Positions 5,170 to 5,256 of a stretch of 5,256 nt of DNA are shown piece after piece. Position 1 is the first letter of the stretch. Each line of letters starts with the position of its first letter. Origin of the DNA: an uncultured Sutterella sp. (GTDB lineage Bacteria; Pseudomonadota; Gammaproteobacteria; Burkholderiales; Burkholderiaceae_F); NCBI GenBank assembly GCA_902493085.1, contig CABUOH010000109.1:1-5256 (forward strand). The letters run 5' to 3'. The position numbers and the translations under genes are program-made. The notes under the pieces are model-generated. The model did no database searches. It saw nothing but the letters and a program-made list of their open reading frames with translations, and was not told where the DNA came from.

Positions 5170-5256
5170 GCGGGATGCTGCACCGGTTGGTCTCTGGGCC
5201 GGGTCGAGCAATCGACAGCAGTATCATTTGACAGGGTCTAGGTTGTGCGGCTGTCG

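Larger units (their letters stand above)
5047..5256 (+). ncRNA. ssrA: Transfer-messenger RNA (partial, 3' end outside window)
   Basis: tmRNA, with SmpB, rescues ribosomes stalled on broken mRNAs and adds a degradation tag to the unfinished protein. The 5' end GGGGGCG (5047-5053) would pair with the 3' acceptor strand beyond the window, and the following CCTTGGCTTCGACGGGGACG is the conserved tRNA-like 5' half with the T-arm-partner GGCTTCGACGGGG. CATGTCGAGG leads into pseudoknot PK1, and the tag reading frame follows at 5137-5169. After the tag come the pseudoknot domains, cut at 5256; about 150 bases are missing from a usual length near 360. The tRNA-like half at the 5' end shows a one-piece tmRNA, not the permuted two-piece form known in some betaproteobacteria. 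Confidence 0.95.

Noticed and set aside
5047..5256. A two-piece (permuted) tmRNA
   Set aside because: The 5' tRNA-like half comes first, followed by PK1 and the tag, which is the one-piece order.
1..5256. A mobile element, phage, CRISPR or defence island
   Set aside because: All coding space is taken up by core genes, with no transposase, integrase, repeat array or terminal repeats.

Overview
The window looks like the chromosome of a GC-rich betaproteobacterium, probably order Burkholderiales and possibly family Sutterellaceae. The evidence is a short OmpA with the LCWR and CLAP..RR motifs typical of that order, the gyrA/ompA/phosphatase neighbourhood, and a one-piece tmRNA. The genus is inference only. 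Every gene here is core; I see no insertion sequence, phage gene, CRISPR array or defence system.

Layout. Positions 1-1756 (minus strand) carry the 5' two thirds of gyrA, running off the left edge. A 294-base divergent intergenic region (1757-2050) holds the gyrA ribosome binding site, a candidate extended -10 promoter, and a set of nested inverted repeats that would fold in the gyrA mRNA leader. On the plus strand follow mtaD (2051-3355), which encodes an amidohydrolase deaminating 5'-methylthioadenosine/S-adenosylhomocysteine-type substrates; a 238-base gap with two imperfect dyads; ompA (3594-4253), encoding an exported peptidoglycan-binding protein; a Rho-independent terminator (4300-4333); a HAD phosphatase of the Gph/MupP type (4370-5029); and the first 210 bases of ssrA (tmRNA, from 5047), whose TATAAT box overlaps the stop codon of the phosphatase gene.

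How they fit together. In Pseudomonas, as I recall it, the order is gyrA, mtnA, mtaD, ubiG, mupP. The window keeps gyrA, mtaD and the phosphatase but has ompA between the last two and no ubiG or mtnA. The genes do not form one pathway: they cover DNA supercoiling, methylthioadenosine salvage, envelope anchoring, sugar-phosphate or cell-wall recycling, and ribosome rescue.

The points most worth a second look are within these ordinary genes. GyrA has Met at the position of E. coli Asp87, a quinolone-contact residue, and Phe at the position of Asp104. The tmRNA tag reads ANNKRFALAA, in which the usual acidic Asp-Glu pair is replaced by Asn-Lys. The gyrA leader can form a long-range 9-base-pair helix. 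No wholly new system is evident.
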